Positions 40,325 to 40,445 of a stretch of 40,445 nucleotides of DNA are shown here, piece after piece. The translations under genes and the position numbers were made by a program. The stretch lies in assembly GCF_001570885.1 (NCBI RefSeq), contig NZ_BCSN01000025.1:1-40445 (forward strand). The letters are read 5' to 3'. This DNA comes from Micrococcus lylae NBRC 15355 (GTDB lineage Bacteria > Actinomycetota > Actinomycetes > Actinomycetales > Micrococcaceae). The notes below the pieces were generated by a model. That model was not told where the DNA came from. It did no database searches and saw only the letters and a list, made by a program, of their open reading frames with translations. Position 1 is the first letter of the stretch. Every line of letters starts with the position of its first letter.

Positions 40325-40445
40325 ACTAGACGGCCAACAACGACCCCATACAGCCCCATCAGTACACGTATTGCACGCCATCAGCAGGTTGCCAACTGCA
40401 ACGACCGGAAGGGTGCAGTGCCTCCACTATTCAGAGGAATCGGGC

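Noticed and set aside
40325-40445. Possible transposon end or promoter in the last 121 bases
   Set aside because: No paired inverted repeat, target duplication or start codon with ribosome site is visible within the window.

Overview
The window reads as chromosome of a high-GC actinobacterium, most likely a Micrococcaceae member close to Micrococcus. This is inferred from the strong G/C third-position bias in most genes, leaderless-type promoters, Tat/Sec lipoproteins and gene content; there is no rRNA or other taxonomic marker. About 38 protein genes or remnants are present. I see no tRNA or rRNA gene, CRISPR array, intact transposase or prophage.

Layout. (1) 1-2300: a Clp N-domain protein (cut by the window edge) coupled to a small HTH regulator, then a membrane-anchored DsbA-like oxidoreductase. 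(2) 2328-9001: a maltose/maltodextrin-type ABC importer, malK and a LacI regulator on the minus strand, malE-malF-malG on the plus strand, with one LacI-type operator over each divergent promoter. (3) 9002-9542: gene-poor, holding a terminator, a frameshifted P-loop ATPase remnant and a long palindromic repeat. (4) 9543-13438: lysine 2-monooxygenase and 5-aminovaleramidase genes (davB-davA) converging on a glutamate dehydrogenase. (5) 13708-19320, minus strand: secreted SH3-NlpC/P60 hydrolase, SAM methyltransferase, DedA remnant, PIN/Phd toxin-antitoxin pair, YtcJ-type amidohydrolase, HAD phosphatase and a small unknown. (6) 19678-21132: a TsuA/TusA-type thiosulfate uptake pair. (7) 21244-36726: a lower-GC, probably acquired catabolic island. 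It holds an IclR regulator, an FAD dehydrogenase/reductase, a complete Liv-type ABC importer, an Asp/Glu/hydantoin racemase-family protein, two different MmgE/PrpD proteins, a CitE/HpcH-type CoA lyase, a class III CoA-transferase, a metal-dependent cyclase-family hydrolase and a hydantoinase/dihydropyrimidinase-family amidohydrolase. (8) 36830-40324: etfB-etfA and a membrane cytochrome b with an unusual repeat-bearing N-terminal extension. The last 121 bases hold nothing I can name.

The island is the main candidate for an undescribed system. Its parts suggest import of an organic acid or cyclic imide/hydantoin-like compound, ring hydrolysis, racemisation or oxidation, CoA activation, hydration/dehydration and C-C cleavage to acyl-CoA plus a keto acid. 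A 19-nt near-palindrome before the transporter recurs with 15 of 19 matches just downstream of a promoter-like sequence before the CoA-lyase operon. This suggests that the IclR protein controls both halves. GC content is lowest in livK and rises toward the 3' end.

Several small dispersed repeats also stand out: a 15-mer (CTTCCCGACGACGGC) found in intergenic DNA, in a DavA loop and at the end of lacI; and long palindromes sharing the arm TCTGGYTCGGC.
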